The notes beneath the pieces are model-generated. The model saw only the letters and a program-made list of their open reading frames with translations, was not told the DNA's origin and did no database searches. DNA of 46,187 nt from Aliikangiella coralliicola (GTDB taxonomy: Bacteria; Pseudomonadota; Gammaproteobacteria; Enterobacterales; Kangiellaceae), in assembly GCF_007004725.1 (NCBI RefSeq), contig NZ_ML660175.1:1-46187 (forward strand). Reading direction: 5' to 3'. This document shows positions 10,101 to 17,175 of this stretch, piece by piece. Each line of letters opens with the position of its first letter. Position 1 is the stretch's first letter. The translations under genes and the position numbers were made by a program.

Positions 10101-10365
10101 TTACGTCATGGGATAAACTGTGCTGATTGTGACTTAGGTGACGAAAAACTTTTAACTCTTTACCATCATAACGATTGAGCCCTTCCTGCGTGCCAAACCA
10201 TAGAAAATCCTGACTATCCTGGTAGATGGCTTGTACTGTTTTTTGCGATAGTCCATGTTCAGTGGAAATATGTTTAAATCCGGTGTTTTCCAGATCAGCG
10301 GCATTAGCGCCGGCCAAGAGAAAAATCGTCGTTACTAACAACATAAGAACTGTTACATTTTTCAT
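7144..10365 (-). CDS. Two-component-type propeller sensor with degenerate GGDEF-like domain
   Basis: A 1073-residue membrane sensor. A signal peptide (cut after AGANA) leads to about 14 Reg_prop repeats, each ending in a motif like LWFGTQEGLNRYD, enough for two seven-bladed propellers in the periplasm. A Y_Y_Y domain (about 690-780) with the motif YQYKLEGFDSEW follows, then one membrane helix (about 785-810) and a cytoplasmic coiled coil. The last 200 residues align with a diguanylate cyclase: ETGLPNQRF at 873 corresponds to the usual LTGLPNRR, and 77 residues later WSENDI (951-956) stands where the GGDEF motif belongs. The signature Gly-Gly and acidic residues are lost, so it probably makes no cyclic-di-GMP and may bind ligand or protein instead. 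TAGGTGG precedes the ATG by 7 bases. Confidence 0.85.
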   Translation of the reverse strand: MKNVTVLMLLVTTIFLLAGANAADLENTGFKHISTEHGLSQKTVQAIYQDSQDFLWFGTQEGLNRYDGKELKVFRHLSHNQHSLSHDVIRAIIEDAYGDLWVATSGGLNRYIAENESFERVKVFDGQEEVSRFNTLFLDSNKVLWAGSDGNGIFLIEGENSQRNIQKFRSNDILEKADVRAIFEDSRERFWVGTDGNGAFLFNSSNVTHFLPDDNNARAISHARIRSVLEDSRGRIWLGTRGGGLNRYDELSKSFEVYRHAKNDDSSLTHDRVYQVFEDRDQTLWIATDGGISIFNAEKNNFLRIVHKSSQRTALNHNRVLAVNQDNGGLLWFGTLSGLNQWNPNHASFIHYRNIIEDASSLSNNTVYALAENIKGDIYIGTFGGGLNLLNAQTNNVGVTRNPAGETFGSKIIMSLMVAADNTIWVGSISDGVEVYTPDFELLKRFKNNPENEKSLSADGVTKILQDSDGEIWIGTYQAGINRLDRKSGTFKRYRLDETGKSENGNGVLKSENIYNFIEDDEGYLWLATDGGGISRLDKNTEEFQSFMNNPQDPESLSGNIASFIYQDSKGRIWVGTQGNGLNRWEPGDRRKGLNRFKHYTIENGLNSSTVNGIVEDTNGHIWISTVKGVSRLDPDSDQIDHFNLTDEIHKNELNQGAILKASNGRLYFGGLNGVSAFFPTEIKQNTHVPPVTLTKVLSENKLRYFEQPLATLKEVTFDHNDYLIAFEFAGLDFAQPDKNRYQYKLEGFDSEWIDSGHLNRATFTNLPAGSFILRVRASNNDGVWSSDSINLKVNVLPAPWVSWWAFALYGLGFCVLLLLIIRMQAKRLANQELFQSRVSKQVSKKIAIHSKNNEFLKKQVEQLKHQANVDIETGLPNQRFMSDFVAANIDWVSQLERDSQKSLSKLLVTLIRVFIEPDAEKKEEDLTREVVELFNRELSEQECFLRVARWSENDIGVVSFLTEAKKSQQIISQWLTSLKNIANKIVPNADQKIYFKLAYSLSPFDGVQQDNMSGDSLMVLTEHLLHLVADESDYESVGIVRVNQNLNSVKMAQIMDAKRIDELDEIFTLECR

Positions 10366-10385
10366 TAATGAACCACCTAAATAGA

Positions 10386-10412
10386 AAAGCCGTGGTTACG
10401 ACTCACGGCTTT
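10386..10412 (-). terminator. Rho-independent terminator of the repeat-tailed protease gene
   Basis: A perfect 9-base inverted repeat (AAAGCCGTG / CACGGCTTT) with a 9-base loop; read on the minus strand it is followed by TTTTCTATTT. It lies 27 bases beyond the protease stop codon and only about 20 bases before the propeller-sensor start codon. Confidence 0.75.
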
Positions 10413-10438
10413 AAGACCTTCTACTTGCGAGGTTAGAT

Positions 10439-12196
10439 TTATTCTTGTTCCACCCACAGGTTAATCGACACAGTGCTATCATTCCAGGCGTTGGCGTCGT
10501 TCCAGGCGTTGGCGTCGTTCCAGGCGTTGGCGTCGTTCCAGGCATTGGCATCATTCCAGGCATTGGCATCATTCCAGGCGTTGGCGTCGTTCCAGGCATT
10601 GGCATCGTTCCAGGCATTGGCATCATTCCAGGCATTGGCATCATTCCAGGCATTGGCGTCGTTCCAGGCATTGGCTGTACTCCAAGTATAGCCTTGCGAT
10701 TGATCATATTCTCCCTTCCAGGTAGCCGACTCAAAGTTTCGCGTATAGTACTCACCGTCGGAATTAATCATAGTGACACCGGCATAATGTTGGCTGCCAT
10801 CAAGGTCTTTGACAATATCGAGATTTCTGTTGGCGCAGCCGCTTTCGCCACTCTCAACTGCTGATTTTGCATCTACCAGTCCTGCGCCTTGTTGAAACGG
10901 TGAATAAGCCCAACTGCCATCAGCCTTTCTCGCCGGTTTCGCAGAATTCATCAAGCGACACTTAACATCGTCCGGCGTTAGCCCGGCATCAACACTTAAC
11001 ATCAGTGCCACGATTCCACTGACAACTGCAGACGATTGTGATGTGCCGGACATAGTGAAATATTTGCCGCCATCATGAAATTCAGGATGCTCCGACGCAA
11101 TTCTCATTTTTGATTCCATTAATCCCATCAGATGACCGCCAGGTGCAACAATCTCTGGCTTTACAAACCTCTCGACAGTGGGACCACTGGAAGAAAAACT
11201 GGCCAGACGATCATCAGAAGTATCATCAGGCGTGTAGTTATCGGTGACTGCGCCAACCGTTATAACGTAGGGTATATTTCCCGGAACACCAATTCCCATC
11301 GGTGAGTTACCGCGATTTCCTGCGCTCGTGACCACAACAATTCCCGCTTGCCATGCTTTCATTACTGCCTGATTAAGTGGGTCTTGCCAGTAAAATGAAC
11401 GTGGTGTCGTGCTAAAGGAAAGATTCATCACCCTGATGTTGTATCGTTCCTTAAAATAAATAGCCCATTCTATTCCGCGGATAACATCCGCATAGTTACC
11501 CATGCCCGCCTCATCAAACGCTTTAATACTGATAAGCCGAGTATTTGGCGCTACCCCGTAAAAATTCCCATTGATGTCTCTTTCGCTATTCAAGGCGATA
11601 CTTGCCACGTGGGTTCCGTGGCCGCTAGCTTCGTCGTCGTTCATTGAGGTTTTGTTTTCGATGGCATTGTAGGTGCCATAAACTCGATGGCGACCATAGG
11701 CATCCTGACGGATTCCACTCATACTTTTTACGCCGCTATCAATGACAACCATCGTAATCCCACTTCCCAGGATGCCGGCACTATGAAGCTGACTGGCATT
11801 TGTCATTTGAGAAGCAGACGCCGGGGTAAAGTTGATTCGCTGACCCACAGCCCAACCATCGGTTTCAATTGAAAAATTAGGAATGAGCTTCAAACCTTGC
11901 TCTGAAAGCATATCGAATTGAATTTTTGATAAATTGGCAACAACGGTATTGATTAACCTGAGCGTATGGGTAATTTCAGCACCCGCCTCTATGACTGTTT
12001 GCTTATCGACAGGACCTTGAATCAGATAGCTTTTCTTTTCGACTACCGTTGGAAACTGCTCATTGGTCACTTTTCCTTGGCTTAAATTACTTGAGCTTAA
12101 ATTACCTGGGCTTAAATTAATTACGACCAAAACAATGAGCATACTCGCAGACAACCATACGATGGATGCGTCGAGCTTTGTTGGAATAAACTTCAT
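10439..12196 (-). CDS. Subtilisin-like S8 serine protease with NAWNDA repeat tail
   Basis: A 585-residue exported peptidase. The N-terminal hydrophobic segment (about 10-30) is a signal or anchor. The S8 catalytic triad is Asp153 (VVIDSG), His193 (GHGTHVAS) and Ser386 (SGTSQSSA), with the oxyanion Asn in TSAGNRG. After the catalytic domain a short region leads to eleven tandem copies of the hexapeptide ANAWND plus a degenerate twelfth, then the end NLWVEQE. The repeats resemble Trp/Asn-rich tails of other secreted S8 proteases and may mediate surface or polymer binding (inference). The second of two adjacent ATG codons is chosen because GAGG then sits 6 bases upstream. It diverges from a second S8 protease gene across a 482-base gap. 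Confidence 0.9.
   Translation of the reverse strand: MKFIPTKLDASIVWLSASMLIVLVVINLSPGNLSSSNLSQGKVTNEQFPTVVEKKSYLIQGPVDKQTVIEAGAEITHTLRLINTVVANLSKIQFDMLSEQGLKLIPNFSIETDGWAVGQRINFTPASASQMTNASQLHSAGILGSGITMVVIDSGVKSMSGIRQDAYGRHRVYGTYNAIENKTSMNDDEASGHGTHVASIALNSERDINGNFYGVAPNTRLISIKAFDEAGMGNYADVIRGIEWAIYFKERYNIRVMNLSFSTTPRSFYWQDPLNQAVMKAWQAGIVVVTSAGNRGNSPMGIGVPGNIPYVITVGAVTDNYTPDDTSDDRLASFSSSGPTVERFVKPEIVAPGGHLMGLMESKMRIASEHPEFHDGGKYFTMSGTSQSSAVVSGIVALMLSVDAGLTPDDVKCRLMNSAKPARKADGSWAYSPFQQGAGLVDAKSAVESGESGCANRNLDIVKDLDGSQHYAGVTMINSDGEYYTRNFESATWKGEYDQSQGYTWSTANAWNDANAWNDANAWNDANAWNDANAWNDANAWNDANAWNDANAWNDANAWNDANAWNDANAWNDSTVSINLWVEQE
10482..10679 (-). repeat. Eleven 18-base in-frame tandem repeats
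   Basis: The unit on the plus strand is TTCCAGGCRTTGGCRTCR, repeated eleven times without length change. Differences occur at three G/A positions, all synonymous in the protein frame, and the last unit departs only at its end. Several neighbouring units are identical in blocks, which suggests recent duplication or slippage. The repeat keeps the reading frame of the S8 protease and creates stop-free shadow frames on both strands. Confidence 0.95.
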
Positions 12197-12678
12197 CATT
12201 CACCTCTTGCAAAAGATAAAACCGTTATTAAGATAACCACACACACCCTTAAATACAGATATATCTTATTGAAATATATAGGTTTATTTTTATTCTTATT
12301 TTTTCCTTTATCCCTGAAGTTTTATCAGTCTATTACTAAACTTATTAATATGCACCAGTTTTTAATAAATTGGTAAAAATTACTCAAAAAAACAACTTAT
12401 CACCAGTTATAAAGACGTCTAAACTGCTAAATTGCAGAAAAGTCTGTCAATAAATACCAAGTGCATTATCAATATCCTTGATTATCAAGTTAAGAAGATT
12501 ACTCTTTTTACAATCGAATGAAAACTCTAACCAACTGATATTTAAGTTATATTTCATCTTTTTTACGAAAATGTCGGTTTTCAACGAATTTTTGTCGTTT
12601 TCCTACTATTTTCAAAATGTTGAATAATGTTAAAAATGGCGCTCTCAAACAAAAAGGGTCTAAAAAGGAGAGTTTGTA
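12197..12678. promoter_or_regulatory. AT-rich divergent promoter region between two S8 protease genes
   Basis: About 480 bases with no gene. It must hold the start signals for both divergent proteases, but I see no box pair close enough to consensus to call. A TTGACA on the minus strand near 12450 lacks a good -10 partner. A short palindrome TTCAA-AATG-TTGAA near 12615 lies about 60 bases before the plus-strand start and could be an operator. Confidence 0.4.
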
Positions 12679-13833
12679 ATGAAAAAAAATATAGTTGCAA
12701 CAGCCGTTGGAGTGGCAATAACTGGCACTGCTTTTAGCGTTGTTGCTGATAATTCACAGCCAACTTATAGTGCCGATGATTTATCCAATGTACATAATCA
12801 ATGTATTGTGCGTTTAAAAGATAATGCTACCGATGTTCCAGGCCTGGCAAAAGGGTTACTTAAAAAAGCCAATCAAATGAACGGCAAAAGTGCCTCTATC
12901 AAGCATACTTATCAGCGTTCTATCAAAGGCTTTACTATGACAATGCCTTGTTCTGCAGCAGAAAAGGCGCTAGGTAAAGACGCTAATATTCACAGCTTAA
13001 CCCCCGATAGCATTGTTTCAGTTAGCAAAGGCAAACCCGGCGGTGGCGGTGGTTCTCAACCGCAAACAACTCCCTGGAGTGTCACCCGAGTTGGTGGTGC
13101 TGCAGACGGCTCAGGATATACAGCCTGGGTTATCGATACCGGCATCGATCTGGACCATCAGGACCTGAATGTTGACAGTAGCCGAGGCTTCTCTGCATTT
13201 ACTAAGGGCAGAAATGCGGGAATGGACGACAAACACGGTCATGGTACCCACGTTGCAGGTACTATTGGGGCAATTGACAATTCAATCGATGTCATTGGCG
13301 TTGCAGCTGGAGCGACAGTTGTTCCTGTTAAAGTATTAGATGCTCGCGGTTCAGGTTCAAACTCTGGCGTTATTGCCGGCGTTGAACACGTTGCGGCTAA
13401 TGCGTCCCCCGGCGATTGTGTCAATATGAGTTTAGGCGGAGGCGTAAGCTCGGCGCTCGATGATGCAGTCAAAAACGCGGCACAATCTTCAGGTGCTTAC
13501 TTTGTTTTAGCTGCCGGTAATGACGGTGACCATGCAAACAACCATTCACCAGCAAGAGCCAACGGCAATCGAATTTACACAATTTCCGCCACAGACTCTA
13601 ATGACAATATGCCGTCATGGTCAAATTATGGCAACCCGCCAGTTGATTATGCAGCCCCAGGTGTAAGCATATTGTCGACTCGCATGGGTGGTGGAACAAC
13701 GACTATGTCAGGCACGTCCATGGCTGCCCCGGCGGCTTGTGCAGTCATCATGTTACGCAATGGAAATCCCGGCACCGACGGTTCTGCGAACAATGACCCT
13801 GACGGTAATCCAGATCCAATTGTTCACTTATAA
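12679..13833 (+). CDS. Proteinase K-like S8 protease with I9 propeptide
   Basis: A 384-residue secreted zymogen. A signal peptide ends near residue 23, then an I9 inhibitor-type propeptide (about 40-115, beginning NQCIVRLKD) and a glycine linker (GKPGGGGGS). The catalytic domain has Asp153 (WVIDTG), His188 (GHGTHVAG) and Ser347 (GTSMAAPAA), with Asn in LAAGNDG. After the serine only some 37 residues remain, ending NPDPIVHL, so there is no C-terminal sorting or binding domain. AAGGAG stands 8 bases before the ATG, a strong site. The propeptide should act as folding chaperone and be cleaved off outside the cell. It diverges from the repeat-tailed S8 protease, and the two may share control. Confidence 0.92.
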   Translation: MKKNIVATAVGVAITGTAFSVVADNSQPTYSADDLSNVHNQCIVRLKDNATDVPGLAKGLLKKANQMNGKSASIKHTYQRSIKGFTMTMPCSAAEKALGKDANIHSLTPDSIVSVSKGKPGGGGGSQPQTTPWSVTRVGGAADGSGYTAWVIDTGIDLDHQDLNVDSSRGFSAFTKGRNAGMDDKHGHGTHVAGTIGAIDNSIDVIGVAAGATVVPVKVLDARGSGSNSGVIAGVEHVAANASPGDCVNMSLGGGVSSALDDAVKNAAQSSGAYFVLAAGNDGDHANNHSPARANGNRIYTISATDSNDNMPSWSNYGNPPVDYAAPGVSILSTRMGGGTTTMSGTSMAAPAACAVIMLRNGNPGTDGSANNDPDGNPDPIVHL

Positions 13834-13901
13834 TCGATTTTAACAAGATTCCAATATCACATTGCACGAAGTCTAATAATCATAACAACTGCGCATGGCT
13901 T

Positions 13902-13928
13902 AGCCACCTTCTGGGTGGCTTTTTTTTA
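13902..13928 (+). terminator. Rho-independent terminator after the I9/S8 protease gene
   Basis: A perfect 7-base stem (AGCCACC / GGTGGCT) with a 5-base loop runs straight into seven T residues. It sits 70 bases past the protease stop codon. Confidence 0.9.
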
Positions 13929-14018
13929 ACTTCTTTTTCCCATTAATAACTCTGCTATTATTGGCTAGAACCCGATCACTTTATTGGCATCATTAATACC
14001 CAAGGTCCAAAAATAACT

Positions 14019-17000
14019 ATGACGAACTTCGTTACGCAGGGTAGTGAACAAAAAAGGCCTAACCGATTAAAATTAAACGCTATCAATTCAATCGCATTTA
14101 CTGCTGTTGCTTTTTTAATCTTTGCTTACGCCAGCGGCGTATTGTCCGAAAACACCTTGGCTGAATTCAACCGTATTTATGCTGATTTCATTTTTCTATC
14201 AGTAATCATTATTTCTATCGCGCTAAAATTCAGAAAACCAGCGCTTGTGGTCGACCCCATTTACTGGTTGTTACTCGGCGCGGCATTTTTTTCCTGGTTT
14301 GGTGTCAGTATTTTAAGAATCGCTCTGTGGCAGGAGTTATCTAACACTGTTAAAGACATGATCACCAATTTGGGCTACTTCTTATATTTCGCTTTATCAA
14401 TTGCCGCCATCGAAGTGAAAAGCTATCGTTCTGATCGCCAACTGCGCGAACTTCCCAGTTTGATTATTTGGGGAAGCACATTATCGTTTGTGCTTGGCGC
14501 ATTTATCTTCCTGGTTTTAACTCAGTCAAAAGGAGCTGCGGTAACCGCTAACCATTTTCACTACACTTTTGTTTTCTACTTGTTAATGGATCTCTACCTC
14601 TGCGCTCGCTGGCTCTATCTTTCCTGGGTTTGCCGTAACAGTCATTGGCATGCCTATTTTCTTTTAGGATTAGCCGCTTTTAACTGGGGTGTCGCAGATT
14701 TTGTCGAAGGATTGTCTTACACCAACTATCTAGACGGGACATGGAATTTATCACCTGCAAATTGGAGTGACTGGCTTTGGTACACGCCCTACATTTTGAT
14801 CTACGTCGCACTGCAAATGAAAGTAACCAGCAGCGACAATCAAAACGCAGTCCCCAATTTTACGCGCTCACATTTACTCAACAGTCCGATTTTTTTCACC
14901 ATAATATGCCTGACTCTTGAGAAGTTGATAAACAATCATTCGCATCTATTTACTTCTCTCAATAGCACGCAAACACTCGCATTTAATCTCTGGATTGCAA
15001 CATGTTTACTATTTGCAATTATACAATTGCTATTGCTTGGGAAACAAGCCCGAAAGTCGAGGGCCCAACTATTGGAGGCGAATAACTCTCGCAAAGTACT
15101 ACAACAAAGAATGGAGCAACAGGCTCAAAGCCTCATCGACCAGGCGGCATCCAATCAAACCATTTTGGAAACCACTCACAACGCAATTTTTACACTCGCT
15201 CGAGATGGAAAAATACTGTCTTGTAATCCTGCTGCTTGCGAACTAATCGGTTATTCGCAAGAAACGTTGATTAATGCAGTCTTTATCGAAGTTACTCAAG
15301 CTGAGGGAGAGTTGAGTCGTTTTTTTACCTACCAAAGCTATCGACAAAAACTGTCTTCAACAACAGGCGGTGTGGAAATTGAATCTCTGATTGTTAATGC
15401 CAGTGGTGAGAAGATCCCCGTTCATGTAACCCTCTCCCAGGAAACTAAAAGTAATCAAGGTTTTCTGGTTGTTTCGCTTGTCAATATCAGTGCGCAAAAA
15501 CAGGCGGAACAGGAAGCACATCATCTAAAAGATCAATTCACAGCGAATATTTCACATGAATTTAGAACGCCATTAACAATAATCAACGGCGTGTTGGAAA
15601 ACTTATTAAATCATGAAAATTACCAGGACGACAAAGAGCAAATTGAAACTGCGAAAAGAAATGTTTTACGTATGATTAGAATGGTAGAGCAGCTACTGGA
15701 ACTTTCTCGAATAGCAAACGACCCTATCACTTTATCGCCGTTAAATATCTCGCCCGTGATAAATTTTGTTTGCACTTCCTTCGATGAAATTGCTAAAAAT
15801 CAACAACTTGAATTTAATTACCGCTTGCCGAAAGAAGCCTGGGTAATTGGCAATCCTCAAGCGTTGGAAAAAATTCTCTTTAACTTGCTTTCAAACGCTT
15901 TTAAATATACTGAGCGTGGAAAAGTTCAAATTGATTTACAACTATCTGCTGAGAACTTTAAATTAACCGTGACAGATACCGGCGTTGGTATTGATGGTCC
16001 ACAACAAGCAGCTGTGTTTGAACGTTTTCATCGCGTCGAGAGTCAAACAGTTAAGCAGAGACATGGAGTAGGCATCGGACTGGCACTTGTTAAAGAACTT
16101 TGTAATGCAATGCGATGGAACATTGAAGTCGAGTCGAAATTAAATCAGGGAACTCAGTTTACTGTCACGATAGCTCAGGCGCTATCATCACAAGTGGATG
16201 CACATCACCGCAGCATAGATGAATTTGTTTCACTATCAGAAAGCACTCAGCAAAGCATGGCGGCAGAATCCTTTGAAGCACAAACCAGTAGACAGCACCA
16301 ACCGTTAAAAAAATCCAAAAACTCAGTTCTTGTGGTTGAAGACAATCCTGATATGTTAAGCCACATCAATGAAATACTTTCTCCTCACCACCATTGCTTG
16401 CTAGCAGATAATGGCGAAGAAGGCATTCGCCTGGCAATTGACTACCTCCCCGATATTATTATTTCAGATATCATGATGCCGAGTGTCGACGGCTATGAGT
16501 TATTAAAGACTTTAAAGAAAACCAACATGACATCACATATCCCAATCATTCTTTTAACTGCACTGAGTGATTCTGACAGCAAAATAAAGGGACTTGAAGC
16601 TGAGGCTGATGACTATCTCAGCAAACCTTTCGATGGCAAAGAGTTGCGTTTACGTGTGAACAATCAACTTAAGTCGCGATTAAAACTACAACAAAAACTC
16701 AGCGCGCAATGGCAGCAACACAACCATGAACTCCTTCCAGCCAATCTGATTGAAGATAAGTTTGTACAAAAGCTGGAACAGGTATTTGAAAAGAACTATC
16801 GTAACTGCGACTTTTCAATTCTCGATTTAGCACACGAACTTGCAATGAGCGATCGGCAAGTTCAGCGGAAAATCAAAGCCCTGATTGGAATTAGCCCTTT
16901 AGAAACCTTAAAACAATTTCGCTTAAGAAAAGCAAAGCCGCTACTGGAATCCGGCGATCAGATTGGCGTAGTCGCACAATCCTGTGGCTTTACATCACAA

Positions 17001-17069
17001 TCTTATTTCGGGCGATGCTTTAAAGAAGTTTACGGAATGACCCCAAAACAGTTTCAAAAATCTGGCTAA
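14019..17069 (+). CDS. Membrane hybrid histidine kinase with receiver and AraC DNA-binding domain
   Basis: A 1016-residue all-in-one signalling protein. Residues 20-345 hold about nine to ten membrane helices with no large periplasmic loop. A short coiled coil and a PAS domain (about 375-490, ARDGKILSCNPAA) lead to HisKA with phospho-acceptor His513 (ISHEFRTPL), HATPase_c (about 615-735; N box LLSNAFKYT, G boxes DTGVGI and GVGIGL), a receiver domain (about 769-885; Asp817 in SDIMMP) and a C-terminal HTH_18 AraC domain (about 910-1016). Such hybrids autophosphorylate and, on activation, bind DNA themselves. Here the input must be a membrane or hydrophobic signal rather than a periplasmic ligand. 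Target genes are unknown; the proteases upstream and dehydrogenase downstream are the nearest candidates. Confidence 0.92.
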   Translation: MTNFVTQGSEQKRPNRLKLNAINSIAFTAVAFLIFAYASGVLSENTLAEFNRIYADFIFLSVIIISIALKFRKPALVVDPIYWLLLGAAFFSWFGVSILRIALWQELSNTVKDMITNLGYFLYFALSIAAIEVKSYRSDRQLRELPSLIIWGSTLSFVLGAFIFLVLTQSKGAAVTANHFHYTFVFYLLMDLYLCARWLYLSWVCRNSHWHAYFLLGLAAFNWGVADFVEGLSYTNYLDGTWNLSPANWSDWLWYTPYILIYVALQMKVTSSDNQNAVPNFTRSHLLNSPIFFTIICLTLEKLINNHSHLFTSLNSTQTLAFNLWIATCLLFAIIQLLLLGKQARKSRAQLLEANNSRKVLQQRMEQQAQSLIDQAASNQTILETTHNAIFTLARDGKILSCNPAACELIGYSQETLINAVFIEVTQAEGELSRFFTYQSYRQKLSSTTGGVEIESLIVNASGEKIPVHVTLSQETKSNQGFLVVSLVNISAQKQAEQEAHHLKDQFTANISHEFRTPLTIINGVLENLLNHENYQDDKEQIETAKRNVLRMIRMVEQLLELSRIANDPITLSPLNISPVINFVCTSFDEIAKNQQLEFNYRLPKEAWVIGNPQALEKILFNLLSNAFKYTERGKVQIDLQLSAENFKLTVTDTGVGIDGPQQAAVFERFHRVESQTVKQRHGVGIGLALVKELCNAMRWNIEVESKLNQGTQFTVTIAQALSSQVDAHHRSIDEFVSLSESTQQSMAAESFEAQTSRQHQPLKKSKNSVLVVEDNPDMLSHINEILSPHHHCLLADNGEEGIRLAIDYLPDIIISDIMMPSVDGYELLKTLKKTNMTSHIPIILLTALSDSDSKIKGLEAEADDYLSKPFDGKELRLRVNNQLKSRLKLQQKLSAQWQQHNHELLPANLIEDKFVQKLEQVFEKNYRNCDFSILDLAHELAMSDRQVQRKIKALIGISPLETLKQFRLRKAKPLLESGDQIGVVAQSCGFTSQSYFGRCFKEVYGMTPKQFQKSG

Positions 17070-17113
17070 CATTACGATAGTAATTAACCTAAGTTCACTG
17101 GTTATTCTTACGG

Positions 17114-17139
17114 AAAAGATCAGCTTGGCCGATCTTTTT
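17114..17139. terminator. Bidirectional terminator between convergent genes
   Basis: The stem AAAAGATC / GATCTTTT encloses a 9-base loop; T-rich tails follow on both strands (TTTTTC on plus, TTTTCC on minus). It serves the hybrid kinase from the left and the dehydrogenase-cytochrome gene from the right. Confidence 0.75.
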
Positions 17140-17175
17140 CTGTTTTTTTAACGCTCTAAATTCAATCTATTAGTA

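Noticed and set aside
10482-10679. Tandem repeats mistaken for a CRISPR array
   Set aside because: Units are contiguous with no spacers and are coding; there are no cas genes.
10411-10864. Open frames in other frames across the NAWNDA tract, rich in Pro-Gly or Ala-Leu-Gln repeats
   Set aside because: They exist only because an 18-base repeat without stops is open in several frames. The S8 protease frame has the catalytic triad and only synonymous variation, so the others are shadows.
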